Shown piece after piece: positions 48,707-59,551 of a stretch of 64,000 nt of DNA; position 1 is the stretch's first letter; every line of letters begins with the position of its first letter. This stretch comes from Hypholoma sublateritium FD-334 SS-4 (lineage: Eukaryota; Basidiomycota; Agaricomycetes; Agaricales; Strophariaceae). The stretch spans positions 75,114 to 139,113 of the forward strand of contig KN817602.1 of NCBI GenBank assembly GCA_000827495.1, given 5' to 3'. The position numbers and the translations under genes are program-made. The notes under the pieces were generated by a model, which ran no database searches, was not told the origin of the DNA, and saw only the letters and a list, made by a program, of their open reading frames with translations.

Positions 48707-51059
48707 ATGAAGCGTGGTGCGTCAGAAGTAAACGGCGAGGCAGCAAGCGCCAAAAAGGTCAAAACGGAACATGATTCAACTCCTACGTCCGTGCCTACCA
48801 ACACTTCCGCCAACGGCGGTGGTGAATGGACAAAAGTCGAGAAGAGAAAGAAAAAAAAAGCAGGACGCGCTGAGGCTCGAGATCAAGTGTGTACCATCTC
48901 TTTTGTACCACTGCCGTCCAGGAAAGCCGTCTTTCCTGGTTCCCATCTGCCATCACGGACCCTGACACCCTTTTCGACACAGATGGCGCACCCGCGGTTT
49001 ATGTACTCGAATACGGAGATCGTGAAGCGCAGTCATGCGATATCTGTGGATGTGAGTGGTCCTAGAGTGAAAAATGCCCTGCGTTGTGGACAGTGCTGAC
49101 GGTGACGGCGAGCGTAGGATGTGCGGGATCTAGTGCTACATCTAATTGCAGATGCCCCGCCGTCGAATTGGCTCCGCGTTGAGGTGCGTCGTAACTTTTC
49201 AAAAAAATACTGATATCAATAACACATCATAGAACGCGAACATGATCCAAAAAGTTGTTGCGTTGCTCGTCCCTGGGTTGACGCCCGACCTGCTTTCCCT
49301 GCCCCCACTCCCGACGTCTGCGACAGTAAACCCGAACTTGCCGCTCTCGATACCCCTTCTCTCGCCGGCGGACGTAGGCTCCGACACTGGCGCAGCAAGC
49401 ATACCCTTCATTGCGAGCACGTTCAGCCACGCATGCCCTACGCGCGCGCCGGGCGACCAGACGCGCATGCACAGCGTGCTTAGCGCGTTCTTCACGGGTC
49501 CCGTGAGTGGCGAGGAAAAAAAGCGCCGGCTCATGCAGCGCGTGCAATGTAAGTCTCTGTTTACCTACCGGGGGCTTGGTAGTGTGACCTGGTTTGTGTG
49601 CATTAGCAGAGGTCAACAAGTCGGACCCGACCCAGTACCTGCTGTCGCTCGAGGAAATGATCGAGAATGACTACCCTATTCCGTCGTACATGGCAGACGT
49701 CTTCGAAAAGCCTGAGGGATGGGTTGAGACGCCCCAGCCAGCGGCGGACGAGCGGAAGACGGATCAAAAGATTTATGCCATCGATTGCGAGATGGTGAGT
49801 GCGATTTTTGTTTTGGATGAATTGCTCTCACTAGGCGGGCAGTGTGTAACCGAGGATGGCAAGGAGTTGACGAGAGTTTGCCTGATTGACTTTACATCTG
49901 GGATTGTCATCTATGACCAACTAGTCAAACCGTCCAAGCCCATTCTCGACTATTTAACAAGGTACATATCTTTCTTTGTTGACAGCGACCGAGCTGACCC
50001 AAGCGCAGATGGTCAGGGATCACTGCTGAGCAATTGAACCCCATTACTACCACCCATGCCGAAGTCCAGGCGCATATCATGCGGCTCCTCTCACCTCCTG
50101 CATCTAACCCTTTCTCCGCTTCCAAATCGACCCCCACTGCACCTGCCGCCACCCCCATCCTCCTCGGGCACTCGCTCGAGTCTGACCTGAAGGCGCTCAA
50201 AATCAGCCACCCGCGGTGCATTGACACTGCGCTGCTATACCACCACCCACGCGGGCGGCCCCTGAAGCCGGGCCTCGCTTGGCTTACGAAGAAATGGTGC
50301 GGGCGCGCGATCCAAACGCGCGGCGAGGGCGGGCATGACCCGGAGGAGGACGCGCGTGCGTGCGCGGACCTGCTTACGAAGAAGCTCGCAAACGGGCCCG
50401 GATTCGGCGAGTTCAAAGTGGACTTCGAGTCGATTTTCACGCGTATGGGACGCGCAAACGGGCGCACAGGTGGGGTTGTAAAGAGTGCGGTTGTTGACCA
50501 TGGGAACCCCGGCGTGATGCACGGCGCGAAGGCGGATACCGCGATCGGGTGCAAGAGCGATGCGGAGGTCCTCGCGGGTGTCCTTGACGTCGTTCCCGCG
50601 CACCAGTTCGTGTTCGGACGGTTCATGGAGCTCGCACAGAAGCTTGGGTGTAAGCCTATCATATCACAGTCATGCTTTCCTGCTGACCTCGTTCTAGGGG
50701 TCACTCCCAAAGCGTCCGCAGACCAGCCCATCGCTCCGCCACCGAGCACTATCGAGCCACCGCCATCTACTGCCGAGCTCGCCCCGGTTCTTACATCGCT
50801 GAATGCACATCTAAAGGCGTTACACGCGGGCCTACCTCCGCGTACGGCACTTATTATTTTCACGGGGCACTCGGACCCGCGGCGCATGTCCATTCTCAAT
50901 GCGCGCAAGATTGCGTTCGAGAGCGCACTGAAGAGTGGGAAGACGCCCGAGGAGATCCGGCCATTAGGCCTAACGTGGTCCGCGACGGACGGGCGCGACC
51001 TCGAGGAGGCCGTAGAGCTAGCACGGCGGGGGCTGCTTTTCCTCGGGATCAAGCAGTAG
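48707..51059 (+). CDS. REX1: REX1/RNH70-type 3'-5' RNA exonuclease (DEDDh)
   Basis: DEDDh exonuclease of the REXO1/Rex1/Rnh70 family, which trims 5S rRNA, tRNA and other nuclear RNA 3' ends. N-terminal MKRGASEVNGEAASAKKVKT and KRKKKKAGRAEA are basic and nuclear. Several short exons follow (MAHPRFMYSNTEIVKRSHAI; DLVLHLIADAPPSNWLRVE). Catalytic motifs: ExoI KIYAIDCEM (DxE), ExoII LLGHSLESDLKAL, ExoIII GGHDPEEDARACADLL (the H and D). The C-terminal extension (after VVPAHQFVFGRFMELA) is Pro/Ala-rich, ending RRGLLFLGIKQ at 51059, longer than in yeast Rex1 but usual in fungi. All four acidic residues and the His are present. About six introns; the last exon is about 1 kb. Confidence 0.92.
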
Positions 51060-51496
51060 TAGAGTGTGCCGGGTTGCTTTCTGGATTTTAGGCGGTTTCC
51101 TCGCTCATCTACAGCCAGACTATGTGCTTTGAATTTGTTTTACTAAATTTAGTGTGGTGGCCGTTTTCGTGTCTCCTCATTGCTCTTGCATTGCCACGGG
51201 CTGGACTTGTGTCCCGTAGTTGTATATTGTAGACCCCTGTAGGCACGAATACATAAGTGTGAGGGTGCTATGTATATGAGTAAGATTCTACACTGCAGAA
51301 GAGAACGAGGTAAAAGAGACAGAGAGAGTAGATACTACTAGAGTAGCGAACATGACAATGTTGAGAGGGACGACTAAGCAAAACGAGATGGGCTAAAAGC
51401 AACGGGAATGGGTGGTGACAGCAGCGGTAGTGCATGTGCGATGATAATAAGAATGTAGGTAGAAGTGTTAGGGCGAACGGGCGGTGTAGTCCACAC
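51060..51496. other. Convergent intergenic region
   Basis: 3' flanks of the exonuclease and RBR-ligase genes. No repeat or RNA seen. Confidence 0.5.
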
Positions 51497-53835
51497 TCAC
51501 TGATCTTCGGGGTCGTCGAAGCCGTCGACGGAGACGTTCCAGCGCCACCGTCCGTCGAGGAACCCGACCGCTGTATCCTCGAGGACGATCTCGTTTCGCT
51601 TCTGGACGTACACGGTCTTGTTCGTGACCTGCTGCCTAAGCGCCGGGATGTTATCAGCTTCGATCGGCGATTCGAGGAGTTCGGACAGATCCTCGACGGC
51701 CTTCTCCAGATCCCTACAAAGCAGCACGAAGGGCGCCGTCAGCATGACTGACACTGTCCAACGTGGAAGGAACGCAACACACCTCTGGTTGTCTTCGAAT
51801 AGATCTTTCTCGTTCCCGCGGTAGAGATAGTATGCCATCGCGTACGTCCACTTGAGCGTCATACGGCACTTGTCGACCTCCTCGACAGCCTTCTTCATGA
51901 ACTGCACCTCGATCCACGTCAGCGCCGACGTGATCTGCATCTCCTCCATCTTCTTCTCCGTCTTGGCATATAGATCGAGTGCAAGCTTTGCTGATTGCTC
52001 GTGATTTGCCCAACGGTTGTAGTACTGTATAGCGCGAAGGATTGTGTTCGGTCCTAAAATACATATTGGGCGGAGAGAAAACGTACGTGGAGGTACCGCT
52101 CGAGGGATGCACGGCTCTTGCTCTGAGCATCGCGGGCGTCGACGCCAGTCTTCTCGTCGTATCTGTTACACGAATACCACGCCGTACCGTGCTCGCTCCA
52201 CGGACCCATGCAGACCCAGCAGAATTCGTGCTTGCATTTCTTGCACGTCATATGGCTACGAATGCATGGTCAGTACCTGATCCGAGGACAAATGCAGGAA
52301 CCTTGCGCACTTGCAGCCCCCATTCTTCTCGATCGTGCTTTGGCACTGCGAGCACTCCTTGGTGTTGCTCTTGATCCAGTTTGCCGTTTCGCTATCGTCG
52401 CGGCACTTCTTGAGCCACATCCTCGCAACGCTGCAGATCACGGGTCGGTGATCGCTCTCGACCTGGCAGCCGAAACAAAACTTGTGCTCCTTGCCCTTCA
52501 GGCCGAGCCCGTTCACGAACTGCTGGCTCGAAGACATCGACGCGGCCGAATCTTGCACGCCGATTCCCCGCGCACCACAGGACACCGTTGGCACCACCGT
52601 TATCAGGCTCGATTTCGATGCCGCCGACGGGCACGACACCGTGTTTGTACAAGAGGGATAAGGGCAGAACTTGAGATGCGAGTTGCACGCGACGAAGTGC
52701 CGCACAAAGAGTTCCTGCAAACGCTGCCAGGTTTTCTCGCGCGCCTGTTGCTCCCCGGTAGCCGGCACGCTGCCGAGTAGGATGTCACGGAGGAACGTGT
52801 CCGGCGCGACGAGCGCGCAGCCCTCCGCCATGCAGCGCACGGTATGCTCGCTCTCGTCGCGGATCTTGGATGTCGCATAGTCCAGCCAGCATTCCGTACA
52901 GAACGCGTGTTCGCAGTCAAGCGCAAGCGTCTGCAGGCCGGGAGCATCGTTGAAGCAGATCTGGCACACAAACGCCTCATCTGCCTTCTTCGAGGGTGTG
53001 CGTGAGATCGGTTTGGGTGGCGAGCTTGACTTCGCGGAGGATTTGGAGCTCGAGCCAAGCCCTAAGAGCTTTGATCGGGTGGCGGGGCGGCGGGCGGCGG
53101 ATTGCGATTGACTGGAAGAGGCGATGCTGTGCGTGCGCGATGGTGTGGGCGCATCTGGCAGGGTGACTCCCGCAGCAACTAGCACTGCCGTTGCATTGTC
53201 CATATAATTCTCGATAAGTTTCTCCTTGTTCCATTTCGTGTGCCGCAGCAGCAAGTTCGCCGTGTCAGCCTAGAGATGTGGTGTGTGAGCATGCGAGCGA
53301 CGTCCGATTGCAGCCCAGACCAAGACATGGCACTCCTGAGATGCGCTAGCATTGCCCAGTTGCGCATAACTCATTTATCGGGGGCGTTCTGGCAGGCACA
53401 TAAGCTTTTAGTAATGCTAGCCGCGGTGTCAGAGACATGTCCTTTACATATCCTCGACGCCGCACGAAACTTCACCCCCGACATGGGCCACCCACAAATA
53501 TAGGCACTAAAGGGGACCCACCTCGACGCCAAATATCCCGCATATGTGTTCCACGTCCCGCTGCATGAGCTTCTCCACGGACCGCTGACTGAGCGACTCG
53601 TACTCGACATCGTACGGCTTGCGCTTGGTCTTCGCCGCCACTTTAAAGTCGTCTGCATAGTTGTCCATATCCATTTCGCTAGCCGTGTCTGATTCCATAG
53701 CGCGATGAATAAGCAATGGTTGGGATGAAAATCCACGACCCACTTACCGTCGTCCTCGTCTTGGGTGCCGTCTATCATCTCCTCGTCGTCGTAATAGTCG
53801 GCATCATCGTCGGAGATATCGAAATCGGTTGACAT
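51497..53835 (-). CDS. Ariadne-type RBR E3 ubiquitin ligase
   Basis: RING-between-RING ligase that forms a ubiquitin thioester before transfer. The start [20 protein letters not shown] is the acidic Ariadne N-terminus. A UBA-like region follows ([20 protein letters not shown]), then RING1 ([38 protein letters not shown]) and IBR ([20 protein letters not shown]). RING2/Rcat is rebuilt across an intron as [20 protein letters not shown], containing the catalytic Cys, then [17 protein letters not shown]. The Ariadne helical domain ([40 protein letters not shown]) ends [10 protein letters not shown]. All zinc ligands I can trace are present. A Ser-rich linker of about 60 residues separates UBA and RING1. 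Known partners are neddylated cullin-RING ligases. Confidence 0.94.
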
Positions 53836-54350
53836 TTCTGGATTTACTGTTGCTTCAAGCGAGAATACGGAAAGATCGATGGCTAGATGGGTAGGAGCAA
53901 GTTAAGAGAAAGAGATGTCTGGAGCTAGCCGGAGCCAGAGCACTTATATACATACACGTGATCTCCGGCACTGTGCCTGAATCCTGAAGAGTCCTTTTTA
54001 CTCTGAACGTCAATGAACGAGGATAAAGTAAGTAGTTTAATCACTTTGTCCGTCTAGACGTATCTGTATTTCAATGCGCGGTTTACCTGACGCCCGTTGA
54101 CTGAGAACTTGGACTTAGGGAATCTTAGGTATCGCAATACAAAATATGGAAAAAATTAATGGCACCTACTCAACACCTACTTATCTATCAACAGTTTTTT
54201 CAAAAAGAGCATTGTGACTATTGTAAGTGAAAGTAGGAATCATCGAATAAAGGCCGCCGACATGTTTGTGTTATCTGAATGCTGATAGAAAAGAACGAAT
54301 AAAGCGAAAGCAAAACGCAATTCAATTACCTGGATGAAAAGGTTGCCGGG
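53836..54350. other. Intergenic region
   Basis: Promoter of the RBR ligase and 3' flank of the next minus-strand gene. ACACGTGATC (53955-53964) is a CACGTG-type site about 120 bp upstream of the ligase start. Confidence 0.4.
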
Positions 54351-55461
54351 TTAATTAGCCTGTCCGGAACTGATCAAAGCGTTCGACGAATTGCGCTCAA
54401 ACAGCAGGACAGCGGGGCCAGAAACGATGGTATCAGGAGTGGCAGCGGTTCCGCTGGTCGTTCCCAAAGCGTAGACTTGTCCGGAGAGATCCTTGGGTAT
54501 CTCGACTGCGCCATCCTTGACTGCTACAAAGATTGTGTCGAGTCCAGTGAAGAACGCGATGAATGTAGGGCCGGTGCTTGACTGCGAAGAAAAATGGGAG
54601 TTCTGCCCAGGGACGGGATTTCCGATTTTGAGAGCGGGGTATGCCTTGACTGGGAGAGTGGGGTTGGTCGATGGGCAGGATGTGATGAACGCTGCTGCCA
54701 AGGTGAAGACTTCATTCAAGTCAAGGGGTACCTATAAATAGAATTAGACAAAACTTGCGACCAGCGTACAGAGGGCATACATCGAAGGCTCCGCTCCAGC
54801 CAGCGAATTTGTTGACAGCAGATGCGACCCAGCTTGCGTGTCTCGCCTCTGTTGCGAGAATGGAAGCGGCGGCTGTAAGGTACTGCTTGTTGGTGATCAG
54901 CTGGGCGGCACCCGTGTACGCCGACACACCTGAAAGAGAAATGAGGAAGGCGCAGACGGGGAAAATATAAGCACTTACCGACACCCTCCAAGACCTGGCT
55001 AAGAGCGGCAAATGACTTTGGATCTGTGTAAGGGCTATGGATGATGGGATTTCAGCTACAATCCCTTTTCAATCAACGAAGATATAATTACAAATTGTAA
55101 GTGCATGGCTGAGTTGCGTTGTTCCCAAGAGCAGTGCTCAAAAATTGGACATGAGTCGCCTCGTGGGCAGCAACCTGCTCGAAGCGTCCCCTTGCAAATT
55201 CGGGGAGACCCGCATCCAAGAAGGCCTGCTGGTCGAATTTAGCCAACGCCTGTTGGTAAAATGCGTTCTCAAGGTGTTCGAGAGTCAGCGCGAAGTTCAG
55301 AACGGTCGTGTCTAAATGAAAAAGAACGGTAAGAAATCTTAGAACTGATGTATAAGTACAATGCACGAACCATCGACTGCCTGACGTTTCTCAATTGCCT
55401 GCAAGGGCGATGATGCCGAAAGGCCAACGGCGAGCGCGACGACAAATACCGAGCAGCGCAT
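54351..55461 (-). CDS. Secreted ferritin-fold (Rds1-like) protein, paralogue 2
   Basis: Same architecture as the gene at 37454-38544. Signal peptide MRCSVFVVALAVGLSASSPL is followed by a dibasic EKRQAVDG (possible Kex2 site). Splicing then gives TTVLNFALTLEHLENAFYQQ, EQVAAHEATHVQFLSTALGN, GVSAYTGAAQLITNKQYLTA, ATEARHASWVASAVNKFAGW and a beta-rich C-terminus ending LISSGQAN at 54351. The E / ExxH / ExxxH ligand set is conserved. Intron positions match paralogue 1 (after VD-D, inside Y-N-F-P-Y, after SGAFD), so the pair arose by duplication of an intron-containing gene, not by retrotransposition. The C-terminal half diverges most. Likely extracellular or wall-associated. Confidence 0.86.
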
Positions 55462-57502
55462 TTTGTCAGTGGCTGGTAGAGGGTGTTTTGGGGGAATTAA
55501 AAGAGATAGGTAGCTTGGGTTAAGGCCATAGAAAATCTCGATTTTATAGTACAGAATCGCGTCCCTCACTCGATCGACAGCCAGTGAGATGCCCGAGATG
55601 TCCGCCACTCCTCATGCTGACTGGCAGCATAGGTTTGGCGGTGCAAGCTGATCTATAAATAGATTTTCTGTTTTGATTTCAAGAAATACTCTTGATGAAT
55701 CATACAAACTCGTACGTTCTGGGGCTTACAATAGCGATCTTCTATGTGTTGCACAGCATATAAGTGACGCAGCGGCTGATTCCACCCCACTGTTTCGACC
55801 AGCACATCGTCACTGTCGAAGACTATATATCCTCATCGAGCCAAACTTCGGGCATCTCGGAGAAAATGCTGAGTCGTTTAAGTCGACCAAGCCAGAGCTA
55901 CATATTGCGAATAGCCACTACCAAACGTATAAGCGTATAAACTTATGTATAACCTCTCCATTTTCCTGAGCAGAAAAGTCCGGTCGGCCATTGGTCGACT
56001 ATGCAAATTTGCAACTATCACGGCCAGCTGCTAAAAGCCATGGCCAACTCGGGCGGGAGTTCTGGTAACTCTGCACAAGCCTTCCTATAGAATGAAATTT
56101 TTACAGTACATATCAAGTCTTCACACATCTATTCGCTTCCTTTTTTATGCACGCATTCCGCTACCTACACTAGGCTGGCATCGCGACTCGAGAGTACGCA
56201 CTGTCAACGCGAGATTCTTTGACCATTAATAGCGATGACGGCTTGCGTATTATTATGTGAGGAATAATATTATAATAGCATAACTTGTGACAAATTCTCG
56301 GGCCATTGGAATTTGGGAGTACATCGATCGGGCGCACGAGCGCCTTTTGAATCTTCTCCATAATCTTCTCCAGTAATCTGCTCTAGTACTCAAAGTTTCA
56401 GATCGGCCGCTAGATATTCGGTGCAGCCAGGCTGCTTCCGATAGCACATTGTCCATGTCAGTGTATTAAACAAGGACCATTAGCGCCGGTATATTCACCC
56501 TGCTGCCCAAATATCATCCTCTGTTTGATGCTTGTCGATTGAGATGGCCACCAAATGGCCACAGTACGTCTCAGTGAAGAGTTATCAAAGATGATAAAGC
56601 TTACATAAAGGTGAGATCAAAAAGCTCATGTTTGTTGAAGGCCGACAGCAAACTACCATACATACTCTTTTTGTCGGCGTGATAGAAACTAAAAATAGAT
56701 CAGATGTTCGAAGTCGAAGTAGCGATATTCGAAATATTGGGTATTCGTGCAAAGGGTGTCGGATTTACTCGGAATTCTGGAATGCTAGGAATCTCACAAG
56801 CATAGTGACATACGAAGCTACACATACCACACGAGGCCTGCGCATTGTACCGTTTCGCGTATTTGTCGGATTGTCCGACTGGACATGTAAATCGGAAATG
56901 GGATACATAATAAGTAGCATCGCTGCATCTCATTAATATTCGTTATCACGTCTGCATCTAATTTTCCATGCAAGCGATTACATGTATTGAAGACGACCGT
57001 AGTACAACACGGTTAAAGCTGTTCAAGCATGAGGCGAATACGGGTTTACGCAACCAATGGGGAAGATTGAGGAGAGCGTTGAGGCGTGGGAATATCATCC
57101 CCATCAAGCATCCAGGGCCGTCGGTGGTTTGAAGTTGGTTTCAACCTTCCTTTCCGCAGGCTCCAGCCCAATGTCTGCGAACGTATCGGCTCCTACCAGC
57201 AACCTAGTCTCAAAGACTACAATTCTGCTATTCGTATTCTCTTTGGTTCTGCACCTTTCTGCACTGGCGTAAACCTGTAGGATCACCTTCTAGATGGAGC
57301 CAGACAGTGCAGGGCCATTCAGGTTCCGGGATGTCTATCAAGTCGAACATCAGCCATTTAGAACACCCCGAGTCCGTTTTTAGCGGGTCAATGCCTCGCT
57401 CCAACCTGCAGCTAGTCATAATTTACCCATTTGGTGCTCTTATAAATGCTTGTCGCGCGACGTTTCGCCACATTTCAACTTTCGCAGTTTTACCGTCTTT
57501 CG
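55462..57502. other. 2-kb gene-poor region
   Basis: TATA box of the ferritin-fold gene (55542-55548, minus strand) and AT-rich sequence with scattered short frames. Nothing with family or splice support. Confidence 0.45.
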
Positions 57503-58473
57503 ATGTCACTTCAAAAGCAAAGCAACAAAATCGTTCTGCCGTACGAACTAGAGCGCGATATACTGGAGCTTACCGCCAATTCGTTCCAGGGTCTTGCATT
57601 CAGGCTATGCACGCTCTCGAAATATGTCCAGTCATGGTACGACTCTCGTTTTGCAAATGCACTTTATTAGCGCGAGAAACTCACTCCAACCTCAGGATGG
57701 AAGCGTTGATATATGAGACGGTAGTACTGGCCCTACCATTCCAAGCTACATCAAATCTCTTCCTTCGGACGTTCAATGCTAGGCCTGCTAGTTTCTTTGC
57801 AAAGAACGTNAAGAGACTGTACATCACTGGCATCATCACCTTTGACGAAGCGCAGAACGTTCTAGCTGCATGTTCCAGCGCTCACGAGGTGACTTGCTGG
57901 GTCTATCCACATACNTTGAAGGACAACCTCCTGCANCAACTTCCNACGCACAACTTANGCCGTCTTTCNATCACCCTCGAATCCCTATGGGGTATGTCAC
58001 CTCGTGCCATTGACCTNACTCCAAANCTCTTCCCAAAGTTGTCNCATCTCGAAATTGTTAACCCTCCCGGAAACCATCCGACGCTTCAAATTGACTGGAG
58101 TGGGCTTCTTGTACTTCCGTCGCTAACACATTTCGGTCTGGGAGAGCTGACGTTCAAAGACCACTTTCNTTTCATCGACCCTCTTGGAAATCTGCTCCAT
58201 GATAGTCCACAGNTGAAGGTCATGGTCGTTGTTACGCGAGACAAACGCCTGATCGACGAACTGTACAAGTCTGGCATTGATGGCGATCACAGGGTCGTCG
58301 TTCAGTCTGACTATAATGGGCAAGTCGCATTTGACGCATATTGGAAAGAAGTAAAGGATGGAGGCTCGGATTTCTGGGCNGTACTTACAATTATCCATTT
58401 GTTTCTACACGCGCGCCATGCGTGCCACCACCGCATCTCTTACGCCGGAAACCCATCTATCCCAGCACAATGA
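57503..58473 (+). CDS. F-box/LRR-like hypothetical protein of agaricomycete type
   Basis: Starts MSLQKQSNKIVLPYELERDI, where LPYELERDILEL resembles the degenerate F-box beginning of many agaricomycete proteins. An intron of about 60 bp (donor GTACGA after VQS-W, acceptor CCTCAG) leads to MEALIYETVVLALPFQATSN and a long exon. That exon carries LRR-like strands (HLEIVNPPGNHPTLQIDWSG, LLVLPSLTHFGLGELTF) and ends near KEVKDGGSDFW. Nine or more N bases fall in this exon, so several residues are unknown. The 3' end is uncertain: the frame runs on to 58473 and overlaps the convergent GNAT gene by about 70 bp, but a donor-like GTACTT at 58381 may end the coding part earlier. Function unknown; F-box members would recruit substrates to SCF ligases. 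Confidence 0.6.
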
Positions 58474-59163
58474 AAGGAGAACACTACCCCGTCCATTACC
58501 TTCCCCCCGCCCCTCATCCACCGGATGTCCCTCCTTTCCGGGTGGAAGAACCCACCACCATTGCAACACACCCTCCTTCTCAAAGCCCATCTTCTTCGCT
58601 GCCGCGATGCTCGCCTCATTAAGTGGGCTCGTAGTCCACGCCACTCGCCGGAAGCCTAGCCCACCAGCCGCGGGCGCGTCGAGCACGTACCGCAGCAACA
58701 ACCCGATCGCGTTCGCCGACACAAACGAGCGCTGGAACTCTGGCAAAACAATGACCGGCCCCATCTCGAGCGAGCGGTTGCGTGTCGAGCCGTACAACCA
58801 GCCAATAATGCCCGCGATGCGGCCAGCCGGCACACGCGCGTCGGTAGGCGGCTTCGTCTTATCAATAATTGCGAACAAGGTACCTGTCGGATCTCTTCGG
58901 ATGACTCCCTCGACAAGGCGCAGGAACTCATTTATATTGTTCCATGAACCTGGGAGGTATTTCGAGATGGCGGCGGCGTCCTTGGCGAAGGCGTCGTTAA
59001 AGATCTCGGCGTGAATAGCGGGTATAAAGGGGACGAGCTGAACGCGCTCCGTTTCGAGCAGCNGTGGGACTGGGATGCTGCTATTGAGGTCGTACGGTTC
59101 ATCGAACGAGCCGTCTGGGCCACTTTCGTCAAAGGTTGGTGGTTTGTACGAGTTGATGGACAT
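58405..59163 (-). CDS. GNAT-family N-acetyltransferase (RimJ/RimL-like)
   Basis: Intronless gene of 252 residues. N-terminal LETERVQLVPFIPAIHAEIF is the usual RimL-type start. AGRIAGIIGWLYGSTRNRSL and EMGPVIVLPEFQRSFVSANA form the beta4-beta5 core, where the acetyl-CoA pyrophosphate loop (Q/RxxGxA/G-like) is weakly conserved as FQRSFVSANAIG. GFRRVAWTTSPLNEASIAAA and KKMGFEKEGVLQWWWVLPPG give the family C-terminal signature (N.aSi..a.klGF..eG). Likely a cytosolic small-molecule or protein N-acetyltransferase; substrate unknown. One N at 59063 lies in a codon near the N-terminus. Convergent with the F-box-like gene and possibly overlapping its 3' end. Confidence 0.88.
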   Translation of the reverse strand: MSINSYKPPTFDESGPDGSFDEPYDLNSSIPVPXLLETERVQLVPFIPAIHAEIFNDAFAKDAAAISKYLPGSWNNINEFLRLVEGVIRRDPTGTLFAIIDKTKPPTDARVPAGRIAGIIGWLYGSTRNRSLEMGPVIVLPEFQRSFVSANAIGLLLRYVLDAPAAGGLGFRRVAWTTSPLNEASIAAAKKMGFEKEGVLQWWWVLPPGKEGHPVDEGRGEGNGRGSVLLSLCWDRWVSGVRDAVVARMARV

Positions 59164-59551
59164 GTGTTAGGACTATTTTGCGCAGGGCAATACTTACTAC
59201 AAGGCTGATAGTGATTTATATACTTTCGTAGCCGAGTCGAAGCGATGAGTCAGTCAAATGTTTATATTTAAGTCAGAATGAGGTGATCACCAGGAAACAA
59301 AAGCAGGAAAGACCCAGAATAAAAGGAAGAATAAAAGGGAGGCGTTCACATACTTATAGATGTACTATCAGCAATGTTACAGCATNAACCAAGATAAATA
59401 TGGAGCATCCAAGATCAAGCCATTATATATGATCGAATAAACACCACTAATCGCCCAACCAATATAAGGAAAAATGGCAGACAAACGANAAACCAGACGC
59501 AGAGGGTCTGCACAAACGGCAGTTACACGACTGACTTGGTGCATGCTAGAC
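59164..59551. other. Intergenic region
   Basis: GNAT promoter and MIOS 3' flank, AT-rich, with one N at 59386. Nothing else seen. Confidence 0.45.
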